Shown here: one piece after another, positions 1 through 5,545 of the stretch | How the letters are laid out: each line of letters starts with the position of its first letter | How positions within the stretch are numbered: the stretch's first letter is position 1 | Source: an uncultured Clostridia bacterium | GTDB lineage: Bacteria; Bacillota; Clostridia; Oscillospirales; Acutalibacteraceae | Direction: 5' to 3' | Assembly: GCA_946042285.1 (NCBI GenBank) | Contig: CAMGDK010000097.1 | Coordinates: 1 to 5,545 of the forward strand | DNA length: 5,545 bases | Translations under genes and position numbers: made by a program | Notes under the pieces: model-generated | Told to the model about the DNA's origin: nothing | Databases searched by the model: none | Seen by the model: the letters and a program-made list of their open reading frames with translations, nothing else

Positions 1-23
1 TTTTTTCTTTTATATCAAAATTT

Positions 24-52
24 TTGCTTTTTTTAAATTACTGTTGTATAAT
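24..52 (+). promoter_or_regulatory. Putative sigma-A promoter of the FHA-SEDS-PBP operon
   Basis: A perfect -10 hexamer TATAAT lies at 47-52. Seventeen bases upstream is TTGCTT (24-29), which matches the first three bases of the TTGACA -35 consensus. Transcription would begin near 59, leaving a leader of about 50 nt before the ATG at 108. The surrounding DNA is very AT-rich, so chance hexamers are likely, but the 17-nt spacing and position directly before the first gene favour a real promoter. It also argues against translation starting at the upstream in-frame TTG at 24, which would lie outside the transcript. Confidence 0.5.
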
Positions 53-91
53 ATATTATTATAATACAAATAAGAAGCAATTGTATTTGAA

Positions 92-98
92 AGTGGAG
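92..98 (+). promoter_or_regulatory. Ribosome binding site that decides the FHA gene start
   Basis: AGTGGAG contains GGAG at 95-98, nine bases before the ATG at 108. The other in-frame ATG, at 99, directly abuts this site and so cannot use it. The spacing therefore selects 108 as the start. Confidence 0.7.
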
Positions 99-107
99 AT
101 GATAAAT

Positions 108-863
108 ATGTCAACTGTTATTTCGCTTTTGAGCGTAGTGCTGCGGTATTTGCTGCCTGTGTTTGCGATATTGATATTATCGGTTAGTATTGTGTCGCTG
201 TTTAGGAACAGACCGAGGCTTCATAAGCTTGCACAGCTTGTTGATACGAATAACGGCTCAATAATTGATATAGACAGATGGGAAATATCAATAGGAAAAA
301 GCAAATCAAACGATGTTGTGCTTCCTATGCCGGAGATTTCCCGTTATCACGCAGTTATTGCCAAGAAGAGAAGGTGCTGGACAATTACCGACACCTTTTC
401 AAAAAACGGAGTACTTGTTAACGGCAGGAAAATCGAGGAAAGAACAGAGATTGAGGACGGAGATATAATCACAATCGGTTCAATACCGCTCAAATTTCTG
501 TGTGCAGAGGCAGTTTCGGCAGACTCTAAAAATGAAATGCGTACCGCTGCAACCGAGCTTAAATCAAATGATAATATTGCTTATGCAGTTCTTGTTGATG
601 CAAAGACTCACAGACCGATTTATTTAAGAAAAAAGGATGTTCTTATCGGTAGGAGTGACGATGCAGATATACAAATCAATTTGAACACCGTAAGCTCAGA
701 GCACGCAAGAATTCACCTTACATCAAGAGGTTGGGCACTGTCTGATCTTAATAGCCACAACGGTACAAAGCTCAACGGCAGATATATAAATCAGCCGCAA
801 CTTATTTTTGATGAGGACACTGTTACATTCGGTGACAGAGTATTTGTATTTTACGAGAAATGA
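108..863 (+). CDS. Membrane-anchored tandem FHA-domain protein
   Basis: Encodes 251 aa from the ATG at 108, chosen because GGAG precedes it by 9 nt; the open frame continues upstream to a TTG at 24, but that stretch overlaps the promoter. One hydrophobic segment (about residues 14-32) is followed by a basic patch (RNRPRLHK), which predicts the rest lies in the cytoplasm. Two forkhead-associated domains follow. FHA1 (about 57-131) has G63-K64, S78-R-Y-H81 and N100-G101. FHA2 (about 175-251) has G181-R182, S196-S-E-H199 and N218-G219. FHA domains bind phosphothreonine peptides; the Arg of the GR pair normally contacts the phosphate, and FHA1 has Lys there. The linker at about 132-158 is polar and poorly conserved in appearance. 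It is first in an operon with SEDS and PBP genes, 12 nt before the next start. An inferred role is to bring kinase-phosphorylated partners to the wall synthase, as proposed for FhaB-type proteins of actinobacteria. The FHA assignment is firm; the partner is unknown. Confidence 0.9.
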   Translation: MSTVISLLSVVLRYLLPVFAILILSVSIVSLFRNRPRLHKLAQLVDTNNGSIIDIDRWEISIGKSKSNDVVLPMPEISRYHAVIAKKRRCWTITDTFSKNGVLVNGRKIEERTEIEDGDIITIGSIPLKFLCAEAVSADSKNEMRTAATELKSNDNIAYAVLVDAKTHRPIYLRKKDVLIGRSDDADIQINLNTVSSEHARIHLTSRGWALSDLNSHNGTKLNGRYINQPQLIFDEDTVTFGDRVFVFYEK

Positions 864-875
864 CGGAGAGAAATT

Positions 876-2153
876 ATGGCTGATAAAACTAAAAAAATAC
901 CGCATATAAAGCCGATAAATAATTTTGCATTGCTTTTTGTGCTTTCATTATTTCAGCTTTTAACAGGTGTTGCATCAGCAGGTGCAAATAATGATTTTTC
1001 GTTTAAGGCACTTGCGACGCTTGTGATACTTGTAGCTGTTGAATGGATTTATGTCGGTGCGTTCTATTTTATTTTTCACAGGAGAAATTTTGAGCTTGAG
1101 TTTATTGCATTTTTTCTGTCGGGAGTAGGACTTGCCGTTATAGGCTCTGTTGATCCCGATGCATGCTTTAAGCAGCTGATTATCGTTATTGCCGGTATCG
1201 TAGGATTCAGCATTTTTGTATTTATTCTCGGTAATGTTGATCTGTGCATGAAGCTTAGGACACCGGTTGCAGTGGGCGCAATAGTATTGCTTGTGATAAA
1301 TCTGATACTCGGTAAGGTCGTTTACGGTGCGCAGAATTGGGTGTCAATCGGCGGTGTAACCGTTCAGCCGTCGGAGTTTGTAAAGGTTGCATTTATTTTT
1401 GTCGGTGCGGCAACGCTTGAAAAAATACAAACATCAAAGAATATAATCAAATTTATCATCTTTTCAATCGCCTGTGTCGGCACGCTTATTTTAATTCGTG
1501 ACTTCGGTACTGCACTTGTGTTTTTTGTGACATTCCTTATAATTGCATTTATGAACTCCGGTGAGATAAAAACAGCCGGACTTGCAGTTTCAGCCGCAGT
1601 GCTCGGCGGTGCAATTGTAGTTAAGTTTAAGCCTTATGTTACAAGGCGTTTTTCCGCTTACCGTCATATATGGGAGGATACCTACGGCATGGGCTATCAG
1701 CAAACTCATATATTGACAGGTATGGCATCGGGAGGATTGCTTGGACTCGGTATAGGCAAGGGTACAATAAGAAGATATTTTGGCAATTATCTTGTTACAA
1801 CAGATGATGTTTTTGGAATTATTTGCGAGGAATGGGGATTTCTTTTCGGCATTATTATGGTGCTTTCGTTTGTTGCTATTGCAGTTTCCGCACTCGTTAA
1901 TTCTATTGCTGCAAGGTCAACATTCTATTCAATTGCGGCAGTAGCAGGCGCAGGCATGCTTTTATTTCAAACAGCACTTAACATCTTTGGAATTACCGAT
2001 GTGCTGCCTTTAACCGGCGTAACACTTCCGTTTGTAAGCCAAGGCGGAAGCTCGATGCTTAGCTGTTGGGCAGTGCTTGCGTTTATCAAGGCATCGGATG
2101 TGCGCACCTACAACTATCTTCTCGGCAAAAAGGGAGGCGCAAAAAAGAAATGA
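876..2153 (+). CDS. SEDS-family peptidoglycan glycosyltransferase (FtsW/RodA/SpoVE)
   Basis: Encodes 425 aa with about ten or more hydrophobic segments from residue 16 to 404, normal length for the family. SEDS proteins polymerise lipid II into glycan strands at the outer membrane face, working with a class B PBP. Family motifs are visible in order: GAQNW (151-155) and QPSEF (164-168), RDFGTA (208-213), WED..GMGYQQ (266-276, where D268 aligns with the Asp thought essential for catalysis), CEEWGF (317-322) and PLTGVTLPFVSQGGSS (378-393). The loop before CEEWGF reads VTTDDVFGI instead of the usual PE..-DFIF pattern, and Thr replaces Pro after D268, so this is a divergent member. The start ATG has GGAG (865-868) seven bases upstream. 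The C-terminus is basic (GKKGGAKKK), fitting a cytoplasmic tail. Pairing with a PbpA-like PBP leans towards RodA function, but FtsW or SpoVE roles cannot be excluded from sequence, so no symbol is given. Confidence 0.93.
   Translation: MADKTKKIPHIKPINNFALLFVLSLFQLLTGVASAGANNDFSFKALATLVILVAVEWIYVGAFYFIFHRRNFELEFIAFFLSGVGLAVIGSVDPDACFKQLIIVIAGIVGFSIFVFILGNVDLCMKLRTPVAVGAIVLLVINLILGKVVYGAQNWVSIGGVTVQPSEFVKVAFIFVGAATLEKIQTSKNIIKFIIFSIACVGTLILIRDFGTALVFFVTFLIIAFMNSGEIKTAGLAVSAAVLGGAIVVKFKPYVTRRFSAYRHIWEDTYGMGYQQTHILTGMASGGLLGLGIGKGTIRRYFGNYLVTTDDVFGIICEEWGFLFGIIMVLSFVAIAVSALVNSIAARSTFYSIAAVAGAGMLLFQTALNIFGITDVLPLTGVTLPFVSQGGSSMLSCWAVLAFIKASDVRTYNYLLGKKGGAKKK
2132..2137 (+). promoter_or_regulatory. 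Ribosome binding site of the PBP gene, inside the SEDS gene
   Basis: GGGAGG lies within the last codons of the SEDS gene, 12 bases before the ATG at 2150. The spacing is long, but the ATGA stop/start overlap at 2150-2153 would allow ribosomes finishing the SEDS gene to reinitiate. A second in-frame ATG at 2156 is further from this site and less likely. Confidence 0.55.
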
Positions 2154-3535
2154 AAATGATTACAAAAAGGGGAATATTCCTCTGGATTTTAGTGATTGCC
2201 TTCACCGCAGGACTTGTGTTTTTAATTGTCAGCTTTGTAAATCACGGTGACGAATGGGTTATGCAGCCATACAACAGTCACCTTTACAGCAGCGGAGACC
2301 TTGTAGGTGCAGGAAAAATAACCGACTGCAACGGCAGAAGCCTTGCAGAAACTAATAACGGTAAGAGAGAATATAACGATTCCGTTACCACAAGAAAGGC
2401 TACTCTTCATACCGTCGGCGATACAAAAGGATTTATCTCAACAGGTGTGCAAAATGTGTATGAGGCAAAGCTGACAGGCTTTAATGTCCTTACAGGTATA
2501 TATAATGTGACTAAAAACGGCAGCGGTAACGATATGCAGCTTACCGTTAATGCAGATGTTTGTGATGTTGCGTATAAGGCGTTGAGCAATTATAAGGCAG
2601 GCTGTGTCGGTGTCATTAACTACAAAACAGGTGACATAGTGTGTATGGTTTCGACACCGAGCTACGACCCGCAAAACAAGCCGTCTGATATTGACACAAA
2701 CGATTATTATGAGGGCGTGTATATGAATAGGCTGCTTACCGGACTTTACACTCCCGGCTCAACATTTAAGCTTGTGGTTGCCGCGTGTGCAATAGAAAAT
2801 ATACCCGATATATACAGCAGAGAGTTTAAATGCACGGGAGAATATGATGCAGGCGGAACGCCTATTGAGTGTAACGCAAGGCACGGTAAGCTTAATTTCA
2901 ATGAAGCGCTTGCAAAGTCATGCAACTCTGCTTTTGCACAAATTGCAATCGAGCTTGGATATAAGAAGCTTGCAGACACGGTTAAGGAGCTTGGTTTAAC
3001 CTCAACGGTTTGCGTTAGCGGCGACATAAATTCATCAAAGGGTAGATTTTTCCTCGAAAAAGGGGACAGCAATGACTATATCGGTTGGACAGGCATCGGT
3101 CAGGGTGACACTCTTGTTTCACCGATTGCCATGTTAAGATTTGTCGGCGCAGTAGCTAACGACGGCAAGGCAGTATCTCTCAATCTTGTTGAGTCGTTTG
3201 CTACAAAGGCGGGCAAAATGCTTGACCTTGATTTTAATGTGAGGGAAACACCTCTTTTAAGCTCTGAGACTGCATCAAGGCTTAAGTCAATGATGAGGTA
3301 TAATGTTAAGGAGCAGTACGGTGACTACAATTTTAAGGGGCTAAAGCTTTGTGCGAAGTCCGGTACTGCACAGATAGACAGTGTTGATGCTCACAACACA
3401 GCATGGTTTGCAGGCTTTATGGATGATCCCGAAAATCCTTATGCGTTTGTTGTTCTTGTTGAGCATGGTAATTCCGGCTCGGGTACCGCAGGACCGATTG
3501 CCAATAAGGTGCTTCAGGCGTTAGTAAATAAGTAA
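2150..3535 (+). CDS. Class B penicillin-binding protein, PbpA-like transpeptidase
   Basis: Encodes 461 aa from the ATG at 2150, which overlaps the SEDS stop codon as ATGA; the frame is open further upstream but only within the SEDS gene. A basic start (MKMITKRG) and one membrane segment (about 9-30) anchor it with the bulk outside the cell. A short N-terminal pedestal (about 31-130) precedes the transpeptidase domain (about 145-458). All three active-site motifs are intact: S204-TFK with the nucleophile serine in YTPGSTFK, SCN at 257-259, and KSGT at 403-406. Other hallmarks are STPSYDP (168-174) and GIGQGD (315-320). The enzyme would cross-link stem peptides in glycan made by its SEDS partner and would be acylated by beta-lactams. 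The short pedestal and the SPSYDP-like, PGSTFK, KSCN and IGQ motifs resemble mycobacterial PbpA more than long PBP2 or SpoVD; no PASTA domain is present. The external domain holds ten cysteines, including C228 and C241 in a FKC-to-ECNARHG loop, possibly structural. Confidence 0.93.
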   Translation: MKMITKRGIFLWILVIAFTAGLVFLIVSFVNHGDEWVMQPYNSHLYSSGDLVGAGKITDCNGRSLAETNNGKREYNDSVTTRKATLHTVGDTKGFISTGVQNVYEAKLTGFNVLTGIYNVTKNGSGNDMQLTVNADVCDVAYKALSNYKAGCVGVINYKTGDIVCMVSTPSYDPQNKPSDIDTNDYYEGVYMNRLLTGLYTPGSTFKLVVAACAIENIPDIYSREFKCTGEYDAGGTPIECNARHGKLNFNEALAKSCNSAFAQIAIELGYKKLADTVKELGLTSTVCVSGDINSSKGRFFLEKGDSNDYIGWTGIGQGDTLVSPIAMLRFVGAVANDGKAVSLNLVESFATKAGKMLDLDFNVRETPLLSSETASRLKSMMRYNVKEQYGDYNFKGLKLCAKSGTAQIDSVDAHNTAWFAGFMDDPENPYAFVVLVEHGNSGSGTAGPIANKVLQALVNK

Positions 3536-3549
3536 TAGCGAGTTATAAT
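3521..3549 (+). promoter_or_regulatory. Possible internal promoter before hflX
   Basis: TATAAT (3544-3549) lies 17 bases after TTAGTA (3521-3526), which is a weak -35 match. A start about seven bases downstream of the -10 would fall at or beside the hflX ATG at 3556, giving a leaderless or nearly leaderless transcript. hflX has only a poor Shine-Dalgarno match here (GAG at 3540-3542, 13 bases away). The region is AT-rich and stop codons contribute to the match, so chance is a real alternative. Confidence 0.25.
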
Positions 3550-3555
3550 AATTAT

Positions 3556-4824
3556 ATGGATTATTTGATAAATGAGGAAAAAAAGGAAAGAGCTCTTTTA
3601 ATCGGTGTTGACACAGGTGAGTTTGATGCAGATGTGTCGATAAACGAGCTTGAGGAGCTTGCCGATACCGCAGGTGCAGAGGTTGTAGCTCAAATGCTTC
3701 AAAAACGAAGTACGGTTGAGGGCGCAACCTTTGTCGGTAAGGGAAGGCTTGAGGAGATAGCGGAGTTTTGCGAGGGGAACGAAATTGATGTTATCATTGC
3801 CGATGCAGAGCTTTCTCCCGTTCAGGTTAGGAATATTGAGGATGCAACAAATGTCAGAGTAATTGACAGAACGACTCTTATTCTTGATATTTTTGCAGGC
3901 AGGGCGCGCTCTAAGGAGGGTAAGCTTCAAATTGAGCTTGCACAGCTGAAGTATTCGTTGCCGAGGCTTACGGGTAAGGGTACATCACTCTCTCGTTTAG
4001 GCGGAGGAATCGGTACAAGAGGTCCCGGCGAAACAAAGCTTGAAACAGATAAGCGTCATATTAGGCGCAGAATTCAGTATATTAAAAATGAGCTTGATGC
4101 AGTTGAAAAGCGCAGAGCCATGCAGCATAACAGACGAAAAAAGAACGGCGCGCTTGTCGTTGCCATTGTGGGATATACCAACGCCGGTAAATCCACTCTT
4201 TTGAATTATTTAACTAATGCAGGTGTGCTTCAGGAGGACAAGCTGTTTGCAACACTTGATCCAACCGCAAGGAAGCTTGCTTTACCAAACGGCGAGCAGA
4301 TAATGCTTGTTGATACGGTTGGATTTATCAGCCGTCTGCCTCATCAGTTTGTTGAGGCGTTTAAGTCAACTCTTGAGGAGGCAACATACGCAGATGTAAT
4401 TTTAAATGTTTGTGACTCCTCAAGCGAGCAGTGCTATGAGCATATTAAAACAACAGATGATATTTTGAAATCACTTTTTGATGACGGAATTATCGATGTA
4501 CCGGTAATTTATGTGTTTAACAAATGCGATATATCAAACGGATTAAACAGTGATATTTACGGCAGAATGAACGGCGAAAGATGTGTTAAAATCAGTGCGG
4601 CGACAGGCGAGGGTGTTGACGCTCTTCTTACAGAAATCGAAAACGCCTTACCCTTATCAAGAAAAAGAGTAAGAATGACCTTGCCGTTTGACAAAATTTC
4701 GATAGCCTCAAAAATCAGGGCAGACGGTATTGTGCATGAGCAGGAGTACACCGAAGACGGATTACTGCTTGATGCAACCGTAAATATTTCAATTCTTGAT
4801 GAAATAAAAGATTATATTGTCTGA
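3556..4824 (+). CDS. hflX: GTPase HflX, ribosome-associated
   Basis: Encodes 422 aa, a typical HflX length. HflX binds the 50S subunit and, in studied bacteria, splits or rescues stalled ribosomes under stress such as heat or antibiotics. The N-terminal HflX domain shows FVGKGRLEEI (59-68), LSPVQVRNIE (86-95), VIDRTTLILDIFAGRA (102-117) and the glycine-rich linker GGGIGTRGPGETKLETDKRH (149-168). The G domain is complete: G1 GYTNAGKS (206-213), G2 around T233 in FATLDPTAR, G3 DTVGF (253-257), G4 NKCD (322-325) and G5 SAAT (347-350). A short C-terminal domain follows. The ATG at 3556 is 20 nt past the PBP stop; the next in-frame ATG would remove part of the conserved N-terminal region, so this start is kept despite the weak ribosome binding site. 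Nothing functionally links it to the wall genes other than shared direction and the short gap. Confidence 0.97.
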   Translation: MDYLINEEKKERALLIGVDTGEFDADVSINELEELADTAGAEVVAQMLQKRSTVEGATFVGKGRLEEIAEFCEGNEIDVIIADAELSPVQVRNIEDATNVRVIDRTTLILDIFAGRARSKEGKLQIELAQLKYSLPRLTGKGTSLSRLGGGIGTRGPGETKLETDKRHIRRRIQYIKNELDAVEKRRAMQHNRRKKNGALVVAIVGYTNAGKSTLLNYLTNAGVLQEDKLFATLDPTARKLALPNGEQIMLVDTVGFISRLPHQFVEAFKSTLEEATYADVILNVCDSSSEQCYEHIKTTDDILKSLFDDGIIDVPVIYVFNKCDISNGLNSDIYGRMNGERCVKISAATGEGVDALLTEIENALPLSRKRVRMTLPFDKISIASKIRADGIVHEQEYTEDGLLLDATVNISILDEIKDYIV

Positions 4825-4845
4825 CTTATTTTCATAGAATTACTT

Positions 4846-4851
4846 GGGTGA
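4846..4851 (+). promoter_or_regulatory. Ribosome binding site that decides the DUF4830 gene start
   Basis: GGGTGA matches the GGTGA part of the AGGAGGTGA complement of the 16S 3' end. It sits four bases before the ATG at 4856, a normal distance for that end of the site. The in-frame TTG at 4844 partly overlaps the site and so is a poor start candidate. Confidence 0.6.
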
Positions 4852-4855
4852 TTTT

Positions 4856-5332
4856 ATGAAAATGTTAACATTAAAGCTCAATCCAAAAGCAATTTTCGGA
4901 ATAATTCTTGCGCTTACCGGATTGGTTGTGATTGTTATTTCCTTTGCATCAAATCATATTCAGGATGCAAAAAGTGTATCTGCCTCAATCAATGCATCAA
5001 CCGACGAAAAGCGCAGGGAATACCTTAAGGAGCTTGGATGGGAGCTTGATGACGAATGTGAAGAAAAACAGCTTAAGATACCTGAAAGCTGGAATGAGGT
5101 CTATATAGATTATAACGAAATACAGAAAAATCAAGGCTTTGATTTAACTGACTATAAGGGTAAAAGCGTTACCCTTTATACATACAAGATTACAAATTAC
5201 GACGGTATCGATGAGGGAATAGTTGCTGATATGCTTGTTTGTGACGGAGTGTTAATCGGCGGTGACGTGTGCAATCTGTCAGCAAGCGACGGCTTCCTTG
5301 TCGGCTTTAGCGGTGAGCATGGAAAGAATTGA
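4856..5332 (+). CDS. Single-pass membrane protein with DUF4830-like domain
   Basis: Encodes 158 aa from the ATG at 4856. A lysine-containing N-terminus (MKMLTLKLNPK) precedes one hydrophobic segment (about 12-31); by the positive-inside rule the remainder faces outward. No lipobox cysteine follows the segment, so it is probably anchored by the helix and not a lipoprotein. The outer part begins with a serine- and charge-rich stretch (about 35-55). It then shows a pattern I recognise from DUF4830 proteins of Clostridia: REYLKELGWEL (54-64), KIPESWNEVYIDYNEIQKNQ (74-93), GFDLTDYKGK (94-103), YTYKITNY (108-115) and a GVLIGGDVC segment (131-139) near the end. The function of this family is not known, and no catalytic residues are evident. 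It lies 31 nt after hflX and overlaps the next gene by 14 nt, suggesting co-expression with the pseudouridine synthase; this is no proof of a shared role. Confidence 0.82.
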   Translation: MKMLTLKLNPKAIFGIILALTGLVVIVISFASNHIQDAKSVSASINASTDEKRREYLKELGWELDDECEEKQLKIPESWNEVYIDYNEIQKNQGFDLTDYKGKSVTLYTYKITNYDGIDEGIVADMLVCDGVLIGGDVCNLSASDGFLVGFSGEHGKN

Positions 5333-5545
5333 CAAAATAACTGCTGTTGCACTGAATATTTCAAGAAAGGATGCAGCACAGCTTATTAAGCAAAAAAGAA
5401 TAACGGTAAACGGCAAAGCCGTTAAAAGCGTTAATGAAAAAATTGACGAGGCAAACGATGCTGTTTGCTGCGACGGTGAACAAATTATATACAATAAATA
5501 TGTATATATAATGATGAATAAGCCAAAGGGCGTCATTTCGGCAAG
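5319..5545 (+). CDS. rRNA pseudouridine synthase, RsuA/RluB family, 5' part only
   Basis: The first 75 codons are present and the frame runs open off the window edge. An S4-type RNA-binding domain fills about residues 1-50, with NISRKDAAQLIKQKRITVNG (13-32) as its core. It is followed by YVYIMMNKPKGVISA (61-75), the typical entry into the RsuA/RluB/RluE/RluF catalytic domain. The catalytic aspartate lies further downstream and is not in the window. Members isomerise a specific uridine to pseudouridine in 16S or 23S rRNA; the target here cannot be told from this part. The ATG at 5319 lies inside the end of the DUF4830 gene and is preceded by GGTGA (5312-5316), two bases away. A GTG at 5313 in the same frame is a less likely start because it overlaps that site. 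The overlap suggests translational coupling. Confidence 0.9.
   Translation, partial: MERIDKITAVALNISRKDAAQLIKQKRITVNGKAVKSVNEKIDEANDAVCCDGEQIIYNKYVYIMMNKPKGVISA

Noticed and set aside
1..36. T-rich tracts that could be the tail of an upstream terminator.
   Set aside because: No stem is visible within the window, and the upstream side is cut off, so this cannot be supported.
24..107. N-terminal extension of the FHA protein from a TTG at 24 (28 extra residues).
   Set aside because: It overlaps the TATAAT promoter, has no ribosome binding site and encodes an atypical Tyr/Asn/Lys-rich stretch, while the ATG at 108 has a well-placed GGAG.
2066..2149. Longer PBP reading frame starting inside the SEDS gene.
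   Set aside because: The extra residues are an out-of-frame reading of the SEDS C-terminus; the ATG at 2150 gives a normal basic start and membrane anchor.
2746..3072. Open frame of 108 codons on the - strand within the PBP gene.
   Set aside because: It is fully antisense to the conserved transpeptidase domain and its translation has no recognisable motif; it is a shadow frame.
3598..3930. Open frame of 110 codons on the - strand within hflX.
   Set aside because: It is antisense to the conserved HflX N-terminal domain, with no family resemblance; it is a shadow frame.
5409..5423. Inverted repeat AACGGC-AAA-GCCGTT, a possible hairpin.
   Set aside because: It has no following T-run and lies inside the S4 domain coding region (VNGKAV), so it is not a terminator and is probably coding coincidence.
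5279..5536. Open frame of 85 codons on the - strand with a hydrophobic translation.
   Set aside because: It is antisense to the S4 domain of the pseudouridine synthase, whose motifs are clear; the hydrophobicity results from reading Lys/Asn/Glu-rich codons backwards.

Overview
The window is a gene-dense stretch of bacterial chromosome, all on the + strand: five complete genes and the start of a sixth. Moderate AT-richness, short intergenic gaps, Shine-Dalgarno-led starts and a DUF4830-type protein suggest a Gram-positive anaerobe of the Clostridia, probably near the Oscillospiraceae/Ruminococcaceae. This is an inference from gene content and style; no rRNA or other marker is present.

Positions 1-107 hold a non-coding leader with a plausible sigma-A promoter (TATAAT at 47-52). 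It leads into a tight three-gene cell-envelope operon: a membrane-anchored protein with two FHA phosphothreonine-binding domains (108-863), a SEDS-family FtsW/RodA/SpoVE glycosyltransferase (876-2153) and a class B penicillin-binding transpeptidase of PbpA type (2150-3535). The first gap is 12 nt and the next two genes overlap by 4 nt. The SEDS protein would polymerise lipid II glycan strands, the PBP would cross-link them, and the FHA protein would be a cytoplasmic phospho-reader tying the pair to Ser/Thr kinase signalling. The order recalls the actinobacterial fhaB-pstP-rodA-pbpA cluster, but no phosphatase or kinase gene lies inside the window.

After a 20-nt gap comes hflX (3556-4824), a ribosome-associated GTPase. 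A 31-nt gap follows, then a small single-pass membrane protein with a DUF4830-like domain (4856-5332). Overlapping its end by 14 nt is the start of an RsuA/RluB-family rRNA pseudouridine synthase (5319 to the window edge). No transcription terminator is visible between any of the genes, so one long transcript is possible; a TATAAT just before hflX may add an internal start.

I found no mobile element, CRISPR array, tRNA, rRNA or long repeat. Most of the window is ordinary housekeeping content. The part most worth a second look is the FHA-SEDS-PBP module with its unusual residues.
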